From Bacteroidota bacterium (GTDB taxonomy: Bacteria > Bacteroidota > Bacteroidia > Cytophagales > Cyclobacteriaceae): a stretch of 64,000 nucleotides of DNA. The position numbers were made by a program, and so were the translations under genes. How positions within the stretch are numbered: position 1 is the first letter of the stretch; each line of letters opens with the position of its first letter. This document shows, piece by piece, positions 35,673 through 43,446 of the stretch. Under the pieces are notes generated by a model. That model saw only the letters and a program-made list of their open reading frames with translations, was not told where the DNA came from and searched no databases. The stretch lies in NCBI GenBank assembly GCA_018266055.1, contig JAFDYT010000005.1:558001-622000 (forward strand). Reading direction: 5' to 3'.

Positions 35673-37166
35673 CTATTGCATTTTCTTCAACTCCATTCCT
35701 TCAAACTCAACTTTCTGCACTTTTCCTGATGTGTCGAGGATAAAGTTGGCGATGGCTTTTCCGTACCAGTCTTTTTCGTAAGGGCCGCGAAAGGTGTTGT
35801 AATGCCAATGCTGAAGCGTAGCTTTTTCAAAATGATTGATGTTGACTAACAAGCTGTTTCCGCTTACGGTGATTTCAAGTTCGCCATAAAGCGGATCAGA
35901 GTATTTCCCTGCATAGTCCGCGAGGGCCAGCGAAGGTGTAGTATTAAGCACGCGTTTCGCTTCAAAGTCTTTCGTGTCTTTTTCATTTTTAGCTTTGATG
36001 TCGGCGTATAGCGGCAAAAATTCTTTGCTCCAATCGGTTGTACCTCCCAGGGCAAATACATCGAAGGCTTTGTACACTAGCGCATGACGAACTTCGGCGT
36101 GATCGAGGTTTCCGAAAACGTAGATTCCTAATTTTTGATCAGGTAGTTGGGCGTGAATAGCTGTGAGCCCGGCGAGGCTACCGGTGTGATAGTTTATTTT
36201 CTTTCCTTTATAATCATGTTGAAACCAGCCGAGCCCGTACGTTGTCCAGTTGGGTTTGATGATTTTCATCGTCGGGTAAAATTCATTGGCAGGCACCAGC
36301 ACAGCAGGCTTGAACATCTCCGCCCACGTAGCCGCTTTTAGTAGTCTTCCTCCAGCGTATTTGCTGCTGTCGAGCATGCAGATCATCCACTTGCTCATAT
36401 CGTCAATCGACGACCATACTGAACCGGCTGGCCCCACTTCGTCGTCTTTGGTATAACCAATGGCTTTGATTTTCTTTTCTACTTCATCGTGCGGCTTCGT
36501 GAGATTTTGATCTTTGATGTATTTCATTTTTGGTGCGGTGCGCGTCATACCTAGCGGCGTGAAGATGCGTTCCTGTATAAATACTTCCCACGGCTTGCCG
36601 CTCACTTTTTCAATCACTTGACCGGCCGCTACATAAAAAAGATTTTGATAGATGAAGCTCGCACGCAGTGAATAGGTTGGCTTCACCAAGCGCATGCGGT
36701 TTAGCATTTCTTTGGTGGGAATATCCATCATAGCCCACAGAAAATCGGTATTGCCTACGCCGCTGTTGTGGGTGAAGAGATCCCGAATCTTAAGTTCCCG
36801 TGTTACCGCCGGATCGTAGAGTTGGTACTCGGGCAAATAATTGATCACCGGATCTTCCCATTTTATTTTTCCTTCGTCCACCAGCATGCCCATACACACG
36901 GCTGTCATCGCTTTGGTGGTGGAGGCGCACGCAAAAAGAGTTTCGCTGTCTACTTTTTCACCTTTGCCGAGCTCGCGCTCACCGTATCCCTTTTTTAAAA
37001 TCACTTTGCCATCTTTTACAACGGCTACGGCCAAGCCCGGCGCATGCCAATCGTTTCTTGCCTTTTCAATATAGGCGTCGAATTCTTTTGCTTTTTGCTC
37101 GAGCGATTGAGCGAAGGAGGCTACGCTGACAAGGGCCAGCGCGGCGGCGATGTAAATTTTTTTCAT
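35673..37166 (-). CDS. Exported serine hydrolase (class C beta-lactamase fold) with C-terminal DUF3471-like domain
   Basis: 497 residues. Signal peptide MKKIYIAAALALVSVASFAQ. The penicillin-binding fold has the nucleophile Ser82-x2-Lys85 (ACASTTKAM), the Tyr motif in SFIYQNLFYV and the third motif YHTGSLAG. Residues about 395-497 form the small beta-rich domain often fused to these enzymes (YAGKYSDPLYGELEITV). Family members are esterases, D-aminopeptidases or peptidoglycan DD-peptidases; antibiotic hydrolysis is uncommon. It starts 1 nt after the stop of a second serine hydrolase, a tandem pair of paralogues. Confidence 0.88.
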   Translation of the reverse strand: MKKIYIAAALALVSVASFAQSLEQKAKEFDAYIEKARNDWHAPGLAVAVVKDGKVILKKGYGERELGKGEKVDSETLFACASTTKAMTAVCMGMLVDEGKIKWEDPVINYLPEYQLYDPAVTRELKIRDLFTHNSGVGNTDFLWAMMDIPTKEMLNRMRLVKPTYSLRASFIYQNLFYVAAGQVIEKVSGKPWEVFIQERIFTPLGMTRTAPKMKYIKDQNLTKPHDEVEKKIKAIGYTKDDEVGPAGSVWSSIDDMSKWMICMLDSSKYAGGRLLKAATWAEMFKPAVLVPANEFYPTMKIIKPNWTTYGLGWFQHDYKGKKINYHTGSLAGLTAIHAQLPDQKLGIYVFGNLDHAEVRHALVYKAFDVFALGGTTDWSKEFLPLYADIKAKNEKDTKDFEAKRVLNTTPSLALADYAGKYSDPLYGELEITVSGNSLLVNINHFEKATLQHWHYNTFRGPYEKDWYGKAIANFILDTSGKVQKVEFEGMELKKMQ

Positions 37167-37167
37167 G

Positions 37168-38271
37168 TTAAAAGGATTTTAGGGCTTGTGCGGGTTTGAT
37201 GTTTAAGATGGATAGAATTTTCTTTCTGAACTCTTCTCGTGGATAAGGACGATTGCAGAGGATTACAAAAAATACTTTTGCTTCGGGCACACTTACGTAA
37301 TCGGCGAGGAACCCGCCCTGACTTCCCGTGTGCGACACAGTTTTTTTTCCATCTTCGGTTTGTCCGATAAACCAACTGTAGCCTATGAATGCGGGCACTT
37401 TGCTATTCCAGTTTGGATATTCTGTTACGGTACGTGACCGATCGAGAGTTTCCTTTTTTAAGAAAACGGAATTTTGAATAGCGGTTTCATAATTGGCTAA
37501 TTCTTCCACCGAACTCCACACCCCTCCGTTTCCGGAGGCAGCAAACGTGGGTTCTTCGCCATAATCTTTTTCAATAAATGTATTTCCCGATTTCAAATAC
37601 CCGTGTGCCACGCCGCTTTCCGGATAAGGCCCATCCGTGATTTTGCTCGTGGGCATGTTGGCGGTGTTGAATATCTTTTCAGCTACCACTTGCTGCCATT
37701 TCTTTCCGGTCACCTTTTCGATAATCAACGCCAGCGCATTGAACGCCGGGTTTGAATATTCAAAGCGAGAGCCGGATTCAAACAGCAACGTGTCATTTTG
37801 TAAAATCGGGGCCCAGTTCTCCTGATCTTTCGCGGTAAGCAGATAAACACTGTCCAGCAATGCCCTGCGGTTGTCGGGCAGGCCCGAGGTGTGCGTGAGC
37901 AGGTGATGGATTTTTATTTTTTGTGCGATCGCTTTGTTTTTGAAATCAGGAAAGTACTTGTACAGACTGTCGTTGAGCGACAACTTATTTTCTTCCGCAA
38001 GTGAAAGAATAGTATTAGATACAAATGTTTTTGAAATCGACCCGGTATTAAAAAGTGTTTGTGTGGTGATCTTCTCTTTCGTATTCAAATCAGCAAGGCC
38101 ATAACCTTTCTTGAAGATGACTTCTCCCTCTTTCATCACCAGCACGGCGCCGCCGGGCTCATCGTCTTTGAATTCGTTCACAAACAATTGGTCGATCTGA
38201 CGGGCGGCTTCCTGATGGGGAGAAGGTGTGCATCCGGCCAGCAGTAAAAATAATGCGGCTGCTTTTTTCAT
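37168..38271 (-). CDS. Lipoprotein serine hydrolase (class C beta-lactamase fold)
   Basis: 367 residues. Lipobox LLLAGC (Cys14) predicts a lipoprotein. Active-site motifs: Ser78-x2-Lys81 (NTGSISKTFVS), Tyr-Ser-Asn (FEYSNPAFNAL), and SHTGSQGG. No extra C-terminal domain, unlike the neighbour. It starts in a 4-nt overlap with the CBU_0592-like gene and is followed after 1 nt by the second hydrolase. Substrate unknown. Confidence 0.88.
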   Translation of the reverse strand: MKKAAALFLLLAGCTPSPHQEAARQIDQLFVNEFKDDEPGGAVLVMKEGEVIFKKGYGLADLNTKEKITTQTLFNTGSISKTFVSNTILSLAEENKLSLNDSLYKYFPDFKNKAIAQKIKIHHLLTHTSGLPDNRRALLDSVYLLTAKDQENWAPILQNDTLLFESGSRFEYSNPAFNALALIIEKVTGKKWQQVVAEKIFNTANMPTSKITDGPYPESGVAHGYLKSGNTFIEKDYGEEPTFAASGNGGVWSSVEELANYETAIQNSVFLKKETLDRSRTVTEYPNWNSKVPAFIGYSWFIGQTEDGKKTVSHTGSQGGFLADYVSVPEAKVFFVILCNRPYPREEFRKKILSILNIKPAQALKSF

Positions 38272-38522
38272 GATTTAAGATTTCGTTTGGCGATCATCTG
38301 AACGATAGCGACCGAGGCAATGATTACCCACACAACGTTGATGAAGGCCGACGGGTAAGCACTATAATAAATGGTATTGATGATGAGAAAGATACCGCCG
38401 GTCAGGTTCAGCAGTTGGAAGAGGAGGGAATCGGATTTTATTTTCTGGTAGCTGTTTAGCCCGTAGGCTGCTATCACTTCAACGGAGCCAATCCATCCGA
38501 TACTGTCGATCAAAAATTTCAT
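38268..38522 (-). CDS. CBU_0592-like small membrane protein
   Basis: 84 residues with three hydrophobic segments (IGWIGSVEVIAAYGL; LLNLTGGIFLIINTIYY; AFINVVWVIIASVAIVQMI). The order and the GWIGSVEVIAAYGLNSYQKI start match the CBU_0592 membrane family, which has no assigned function. It leads a three-gene unit with the two serine hydrolases (4-nt overlap) and sits just downstream of the terminator at 38583-38606. Confidence 0.78.
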   Translation of the reverse strand: MKFLIDSIGWIGSVEVIAAYGLNSYQKIKSDSLLFQLLNLTGGIFLIINTIYYSAYPSAFINVVWVIIASVAIVQMIAKRNLKS

Positions 38523-38582
38523 CCCCGAATATAAAGGGGAATTTTTTAAGATCAGCGCCGTCGGAATGATTTCAAAAAAGAA

Positions 38583-38606
38583 GAGGCTGCCTTACGGGGC
38601 AGCCTC
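38583..38606 (-). terminator. Rho-independent terminator of the nitrogen block
   Basis: 9-bp stem GAGGCTGCC/GGCAGCCTC with a 6-nt loop. On the minus strand it is followed by TTCTTTTTT. It ends transcription coming from glnII and the 46-residue gene. The same stem recurs at 44059-44083. Confidence 0.85.
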
Positions 38607-38631
38607 AGACTTGTTTTAAACGAATGGAACT

Positions 38632-38772
38632 TTACACAAGGTGTGCATGCCAGGCCAACTGAAACAGGTATTTCAGGAAAAACATAATCATCAAAATGAT
38701 GATAATAGAAACGATTGTTTCTTTGTTGGCTTGCCAGAAACTTTTTCTTTCCTGCACTTTTGGGGCTTCCAT
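38632..38772 (-). CDS. 46-residue single-pass membrane protein after glutamine synthetase
   Basis: From ATG at 38772: MEAPKVQERKSFWQANKETI, then a hydrophobic helix VSIIIILMIMFFLKYLFQLA and a His-containing end WHAHLV. A longer frame to 38928 only overlaps glnII and is not protein-like. It starts 23 nt after the glnII stop and is followed by a strong terminator, so it is the last gene of the nitrogen unit. Small membrane peptides can regulate transporters, but that is only suggestive here. No family is recognised. Confidence 0.65.
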   Translation of the reverse strand: MEAPKVQERKSFWQANKETIVSIIIILMIMFFLKYLFQLAWHAHLV

Positions 38773-38795
38773 AGGTTGGTGGTTTAAAGTATTGT

Positions 38796-39842
38796 TTACT
38801 TCGCTTTTCCGTTCAGGGGCAGTTCCGCATATTCTGAAACTGTTTTTACAGTTTGGATAATGCGTGCAGCTACTTTGTATGGATCGGCGGCTGAGTTGGG
38901 ACGGCGATCTTCCAACCATCCTTTCCATCCATTCTCTACGGTAGCAATCGGAATGCGTATCGAAGCGCCGCGATCAGAAACGCCAAACGAAAATTTATCG
39001 ATCGATTGGGTCTCGTGCTTGCCGGTGAGGCGCAAATGATTATCAGCACCATACACCGCGATGTGCTCTTTCACCACAGGGGCAAATGCCTTGCACACTT
39101 TTTCATACGTTTCTTTTGAACCGCATTCGCGAAGCAATGAGTTAGAGAAGTTGGCGTGCATGCCTGAACCATTCCAGTCGGTAGCGCCCAGCGGCTTGCA
39201 ATGCCAGTTGATGGCGAGGCCGTATTTTTCAGCTGTGCGCTCCAGCAAATAGCGTGTCACCCACACTTGGTCGCCCGCGGCTTTTGCTCCTTTAGCAAAC
39301 ACCTGAAACTCCCATTGGCCAGGTGCAACCTCGGCGTTGATTCCTTCGATGTTGATTCCGGTGGCCAGTGTCAGATCGAGATGCTCTTCAATCAATTGAC
39401 GACCGAATGCATTCTTCGCGCCGACAGAACAGTAGTAAGGACCTTGTGGCGCTGGGTATCCGTTTTCAGGAAAACCCAACGGTTTGTTTGTTTCCGGATT
39501 CCACAGGAAATACTCCTGCTCAAACCCAAACCAGAAATCATTGTCATCGTCTTCGATGGTAGCGCGGCCATTGGAAGGATGCGGTGTGCCGTCCGGGCTG
39601 TACACTTCGCACATCACCAGGAAGCCATCTTTTCTTCCCGGATCAGGGAAAATAGCAACTGGGTTCAGCAAGCAATCAGAAGAACCACCTGGCGCCTGTT
39701 CGGTTGAACTTCCATCAAAGCACCATTGCGGGCAGCTCTCCAGCTTGCCGTCGAAGTTGCGAACGATTTTGGTTTTACTCCTGAGCGATTGAGTAGGCTG
39801 ATATCCATCCAGCCAGATGTACTCCAATTTTGATTTACTCAT
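38796..39842 (-). CDS. Glutamine synthetase, type II (GSII/eukaryote-like)
   Basis: 348 residues, the length of GSII and much shorter than GSI (about 470) or the GSIII common in Bacteroides. Motifs: WCFDGSSTEQAPGGSSDCLL, FGFEQEYFLW, NWHCKPLGATDWNGSGMHAN and IRIPIATVENGWKGWLEDRR. It forms glutamine from glutamate, ammonia and ATP. No adenylylation tyrosine loop is present, as expected for GSII. It is 38 nt downstream of the DUF4468 gene and in the same direction as the amtB-porin pair, making a nitrogen-assimilation block. Its leader carries a CCTAAACCTAAAC motif also seen before amtB. Confidence 0.95.
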   Translation of the reverse strand: MSKSKLEYIWLDGYQPTQSLRSKTKIVRNFDGKLESCPQWCFDGSSTEQAPGGSSDCLLNPVAIFPDPGRKDGFLVMCEVYSPDGTPHPSNGRATIEDDDNDFWFGFEQEYFLWNPETNKPLGFPENGYPAPQGPYYCSVGAKNAFGRQLIEEHLDLTLATGINIEGINAEVAPGQWEFQVFAKGAKAAGDQVWVTRYLLERTAEKYGLAINWHCKPLGATDWNGSGMHANFSNSLLRECGSKETYEKVCKAFAPVVKEHIAVYGADNHLRLTGKHETQSIDKFSFGVSDRGASIRIPIATVENGWKGWLEDRRPNSAADPYKVAARIIQTVKTVSEYAELPLNGKAK

Positions 39843-39847
39843 TTTAA

Positions 39848-39862
39848 GTTTAGGTTTAGGTT
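39848..39862 (-). repeat. AACCTAAACCTAAAC leader motif before glutamine synthetase
   Basis: Minus strand reads AACCTAAACCTAAAC, two tandem copies of CCTAAA, 5 nt before the ATG. Near-identical motifs precede amtB (43159-43182) and the porin (41791-41802). Confidence 0.5.
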
Positions 39863-39880
39863 ATTATTTATTTCTCTGAA

Positions 39881-40456
39881 TCACCACTCTACTTTTTTTA
39901 CTTTTTTCTCGGCGGTGATTTTCTTTGGTTTCTCGATCATTTTTAGTTCTAACTGTTGAGCACTGGCTTTCATTTTAGCCAGCACGGTGGCGCGGTGTTG
40001 TGTCCATAGCTTTTGCCAACCCGTTGCTTTTAGTTCTTCCAATGGTTTTGTTTTCCCGGTTTCCACCATGTTGTAGTTTCTATCCTGTTTGTAATAATGA
40101 AAAACAAAATTGCTGAGCTGATACCGGTACTTGTTGTCTTTTACTTCGACGGAAAGTTTGTACGTGATGAGGCCTGAAACTTTTTTCAGGATGCCCGACT
40201 GCGTGTACACAAAAAAGGAACTCTCGCCCAAAACTTTGCCGGCGATTGAATCGCTCTCGGTTAGAATTACTTTTTCATCATTCGCCTTGAGCGAGTTAGT
40301 CCAATGGACTGCATTGTGGAAGAGATCTAATTTAGCTAAGGAATCCGCCACTACTACGTTGGAGAATTCCACCGGCACAGGCAACGCTTTTTGAGCTTCG
40401 CTTTTAGTGAGAATGCCCGAGGTGAGTAGCAGTAAAAAGATTCCCGTTTTTATCAT
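39881..40456 (-). CDS. Exported DUF4468 (TBP-like fold) protein
   Basis: 191 residues. Signal peptide (MIKTGIFLLLLTSGILTKSEA). The body matches the DUF4468 family of Bacteroidota exported proteins: FHNAVHWTNSLKANDEKVIL, IAGKVLGESSFFVYTQSG, SVEVKDNKYRYQLSNFVF. Function unknown. The basic tail KKITAEKKVKKVEW is unusual. It lies inside the nitrogen block, but its start codon is immediately downstream of a terminator-like hairpin (40466-40503), so its expression may depend on read-through. Confidence 0.8.
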   Translation of the reverse strand: MIKTGIFLLLLTSGILTKSEAQKALPVPVEFSNVVVADSLAKLDLFHNAVHWTNSLKANDEKVILTESDSIAGKVLGESSFFVYTQSGILKKVSGLITYKLSVEVKDNKYRYQLSNFVFHYYKQDRNYNMVETGKTKPLEELKATGWQKLWTQHRATVLAKMKASAQQLELKMIEKPKKITAEKKVKKVEW

Positions 40457-40465
40457 TCTTTAAAA

Positions 40466-40503
40466 AGATCAGATCACTCAATTTGTATTGAATGACCTGA
40501 TCT
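40466..40503 (-). terminator. Terminator or attenuator hairpin between porin and DUF4468 gene
   Basis: On the minus strand a 16-bp stem (AGATCAGGTCATTCAA with its partner, two G-U pairs) has a 6-nt loop and is followed directly by TTTTTAAAG and, 9 nt after the stem, the ATG of the DUF4468 gene. No room for a promoter exists between stem and ATG, so it either attenuates or processes a longer amtB-porin-DUF4468-glnII message. On the plus strand two pairs become A-C mismatches, so it is built for minus-strand RNA. Confidence 0.75.
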
Positions 40504-40511
40504 AAGTTTTG

Positions 40512-41768
40512 TTAGTATTTGTAAATAAAGGCTACACCAAACGTCTGCTGACTGTTGGTGCCGTTTCCATTCTTGTCTTCGTAATATTTGAGGCCACCCG
40601 ACTTGGTATCGGATGCATTATCCAAACGCAATTCAGGTTTTACGATCAGGTGACCATCGGCCAGCGTAATCGGCGCGGTTACGGTGAGTGAAGTATTCTT
40701 GGTACCGATGTAGCGTACATAGTTTTCGTCGTTGAAATCTTCATACCGTACGCCAATTCCCAATACATCGCTAATCGCATAGTTTGTGTAAAGTGCTACA
40801 CCACCCCAGCTTGGCTTGAGCGAACCATAAGTAGAAGTAATGTCTGCTGCATCAGACCCTGTCGATTTGAAATTGTAGAAACCATAGGCTGCATTCAAAC
40901 CCACATAGAACTTCGTGGTGATTTGATACCCGGTAGTAAGGTCAAACAACTGACGGGTATAATTTTCAAGATAAGATTTGCCGGTAGTGGAGGCTACCGT
41001 GGTAAGATAGGTATCGTCGCCGTAACCACCGATGTAGTTCAGGTAAATGTTAAATCCGTCTACGGGTTTGATGTACACCTGACTCACTACTGATTTTTGT
41101 GAGTTGTTGTCAAACAGGTTATCCCAGTTGTTCACAAGACCCGCCATAATCGTCACCTTATCCGAAGCCACATAGTTGGCTTTCATACCAATGTGATAGA
41201 AGGGTCCGTTATTGAAGAGGTTAGACAGCGAGTAATGGTAGTTGATCGGCGCATCGATCACTTCGTAGCCGATGTGTGTTCCAAACTGTCCGACCGTGAA
41301 GCTCCACTTGTCGGTAGCCTTATAAGTAAAGTAGGCTTGCTTGATCGCGGCTGAAGTACCAATCAACTGACTTTGGTAATTGTTGCCGGGAATCCAGAGG
41401 TTGGTCGATCCTTTGGTATTACCGAAGTTACCGAGTTCGGCATTGGGGCCGAAGGTAAGGTCAATCACAAGATCTGATTTCTTGTCTGAGTAAGAGAACT
41501 TGGTTTGCACGAGGCCGAGGGCAAATTGATCTGTTAACCGGTCGAAGGCTCTTCCCACAGGAAAACCCCCATTAGCTGCCGGATTACCCATCAAGGTTCC
41601 TGACTTGGGGTTGTTGAACGCATGGAGGATATACGAATCAATGTAGCCCGAAAGGGTCACCTTAGGTTTTTCTTCTTTGGCTTCCGGAGCGGCATCTTGA
41701 GCGGACACTGATGATGCAGCACTTAATGAAGTGGCGAGAAAAGATAAAGCGCGTAAAATTTTTTTCAT
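40512..41768 (-). CDS. Outer-membrane beta-barrel porin (BBP2-like) linked to amtB
   Basis: 418 residues. Signal peptide MKKILRALSFLATSLSAASS-VSAQ, a short acidic stretch, then a barrel beginning VTLSGYIDSYILHAFNNPKS with alternating aromatic strands and a C-terminal aromatic residue (FGVAFIYKY). The profile resembles the BBP2/OmpL-like putative porin family. It begins 76 nt after the amtB stop on the same strand and probably supplies outer-membrane passage for ammonium or small nitrogen compounds; that substrate is inferred from context only. Confidence 0.83.
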   Translation of the reverse strand: MKKILRALSFLATSLSAASSVSAQDAAPEAKEEKPKVTLSGYIDSYILHAFNNPKSGTLMGNPAANGGFPVGRAFDRLTDQFALGLVQTKFSYSDKKSDLVIDLTFGPNAELGNFGNTKGSTNLWIPGNNYQSQLIGTSAAIKQAYFTYKATDKWSFTVGQFGTHIGYEVIDAPINYHYSLSNLFNNGPFYHIGMKANYVASDKVTIMAGLVNNWDNLFDNNSQKSVVSQVYIKPVDGFNIYLNYIGGYGDDTYLTTVASTTGKSYLENYTRQLFDLTTGYQITTKFYVGLNAAYGFYNFKSTGSDAADITSTYGSLKPSWGGVALYTNYAISDVLGIGVRYEDFNDENYVRYIGTKNTSLTVTAPITLADGHLIVKPELRLDNASDTKSGGLKYYEDKNGNGTNSQQTFGVAFIYKY

Positions 41769-41790
41769 GATAGGCTAAGTATTAATGAGT

Positions 41791-41802
41791 ATTAGGTTTA
41801 GG
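41791..41802 (-). repeat. CCTAAACCTAAT leader motif before porin gene
   Basis: Minus strand reads CCTAAACCTAAT, 22 nt before the porin ATG. It shares the CCTAAACC core with the amtB and glutamine synthetase leaders. Confidence 0.4.
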
Positions 41803-41844
41803 AAAAGAAGGGGAAAGAATCTTTCACTTCCCCCCACCGTGGAT

Positions 41845-43158
41845 TTAAAGGGTTTCCCCGTGCTGTGCGTAGTCGCTTCCCACTGCCAACTCCTCTGAAC
41901 TTACACGCATCGATGAAATGAGGTCTGTTACTTTGAGAATGATGTACGATCCAACGGTGATGTATGCAATGACAATCACAAGGCCTTTCAGGTGAACCAG
42001 GAATAATGTAGTGTCACCGAAGAACAATCCATTGCCGGTAGTGTTGGCTGCATTTACCGCCTGGTTGGCGAACAACGCTGTCATGATCATACCTACCAAG
42101 CCACCTACCCCGTGGCAAGGGAATACATCGAGGGTATCTTCCAATGAAGTTTTTGACTTCCAGTGAACAACCACGTTACTGATGATTGCCGCTACCGTTC
42201 CGATAAACAAGCTGTGTGGAATAGTCACATAACCAGCTGCTGGAGTGATGGCCACGAGACCAACTACCGCGCCAATACAGAACCCAAGGGCTGAAGGCTT
42301 CTTACCACGAACCACGTCAAACAATACCCAGCAAAGACCGGCTGCAGCCGAAGCGGTGTTGGTAGTAGCGAATGCAGAAGCAGCTAATGCGCCGGCGCCT
42401 AACGCGCTACCCGCGTTGAATCCGAACCATCCGAACCAAAGCAAACCAGTACCCAGCAACACGAAAGGAATATTGGCGGGAGAAATCGCTTCTTTCTTCA
42501 CGGATTTGTCGCGCAGGTAAATGGAAGCAATCAAAGCGGCGAATCCGGCAGACATGTGTACCACGGTACCACCGGCAAAGTCGAGGACTCCCAACTTAAA
42601 CAGGAATCCTTCAGGGTGCCATGTCCAGTGTGCCAAAGGCGCGTAGATGAAAAGAGAAAACAATACCAGGAAAATGATGTAGGATTTAAAGCGTACACGC
42701 TCAGCAAATGTTCCCGTGATAAGTGCAGGGGTGATGATCGCAAACTTCAATTGAAAGAAGGCGAACAACACCAGCGGAATAGTAGGCGCGAGCGACCAGG
42801 GTTTGCCGTCGAGCACGTTTTGAAACATAAAGAAGGTACCAGGGTTGCCAATAAAGCCGCCGATGGTGTCGCCAAAGGCGAGGCTAAACCCAACTACAAT
42901 CCACACCACGCTGATCACGCCCATCGCGATAAAGCTTTGCAACATGGTGGAGATAATATTTTTGGTGTCAATCATTCCACCGTAGAAGTAAGCGAGGCCT
43001 GGCGTCATCAATAACACCAGCGCTGAAGCGGCCAGCATCCAGGCTACATCTCCCGAATTGATGCCTTCGGTGTGAATTGATCCGGGTACACCCGGCATGA
43101 ATAGCGCCAGAATGCTGATCGCTACCAGGAGCACCAAGTAGATAATCGATTTTTTCAT
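41845..43158 (-). CDS. amtB: Ammonium transporter AmtB
   Basis: 437 residues from ATG at 43158 (MKKSIIYLVLLVAIS); the open frame 17 codons upstream begins at a GTG and dilutes the N-terminal helix. Amt landmarks: WMLAASALVLLMTPGLAYFYGGM, AGFAALIASIYL, the twin-His pore with SAGF and FPCHGVGGLVGMI, and LWFGWFGFNAGSAL. Eleven transmembrane helices are expected. Uptake of ammonium across the inner membrane. No glnK (PII) gene follows, which is unusual, because amtB is commonly linked to glnK; instead a porin and a glutamine synthetase follow. Confidence 0.96.
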   Translation of the reverse strand: MKKSIIYLVLLVAISILALFMPGVPGSIHTEGINSGDVAWMLAASALVLLMTPGLAYFYGGMIDTKNIISTMLQSFIAMGVISVVWIVVGFSLAFGDTIGGFIGNPGTFFMFQNVLDGKPWSLAPTIPLVLFAFFQLKFAIITPALITGTFAERVRFKSYIIFLVLFSLFIYAPLAHWTWHPEGFLFKLGVLDFAGGTVVHMSAGFAALIASIYLRDKSVKKEAISPANIPFVLLGTGLLWFGWFGFNAGSALGAGALAASAFATTNTASAAAGLCWVLFDVVRGKKPSALGFCIGAVVGLVAITPAAGYVTIPHSLFIGTVAAIISNVVVHWKSKTSLEDTLDVFPCHGVGGLVGMIMTALFANQAVNAANTTGNGLFFGDTTLFLVHLKGLVIVIAYITVGSYIILKVTDLISSMRVSSEELAVGSDYAQHGETL

Positions 43159-43182
43159 AGGGTTAGGTTTAGGGTTTAGGTT
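43159..43182 (-). repeat. AACCTAAACCCTAAACCTAACC leader motif before amtB
   Basis: Minus strand: three imperfect copies of CCTAAAC in the 24 nt directly before the ATG. Same core as the leaders at 39848-39862 and 41791-41802. It might pair with a common RNA or protein, or reflect a ribosome-loading preference for A/C-rich leaders. Confidence 0.5.
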
Positions 43183-43446
43183 AACAATAACTTTGTAAAT
43201 ATTTAACACTATGGGTAAAAATCAATGCTGATTACAATAAAAATTACCGAATCCGTTTGAAATACGTTCATTTTATACCGTCTATTGACTAAAAACATAT
43301 AAAATATTCTGATGATTGGGTTAAAATCGATCTAAAATACTTTCGAAAGGCAGAATTGGAGCCTTGATTTGTTATCGCATTTGATTTATAAGGGTTGGGT
43401 TGTTTCTCCCGGCATCTTATCTTGAGTGATTAACCGATTGAACTAT
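43183..43446. other. Intergenic region between amtB and deformylase-like gene
   Basis: A 264-nt AT-rich divergent spacer. I see no perfect TAnnTTTG element for either gene; a TATCTTGA at 43418-43425 is the nearest on the plus strand. No RNA gene or repeat recognised. A nitrogen-responsive site could lie here but I cannot point to one. Confidence 0.5.
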
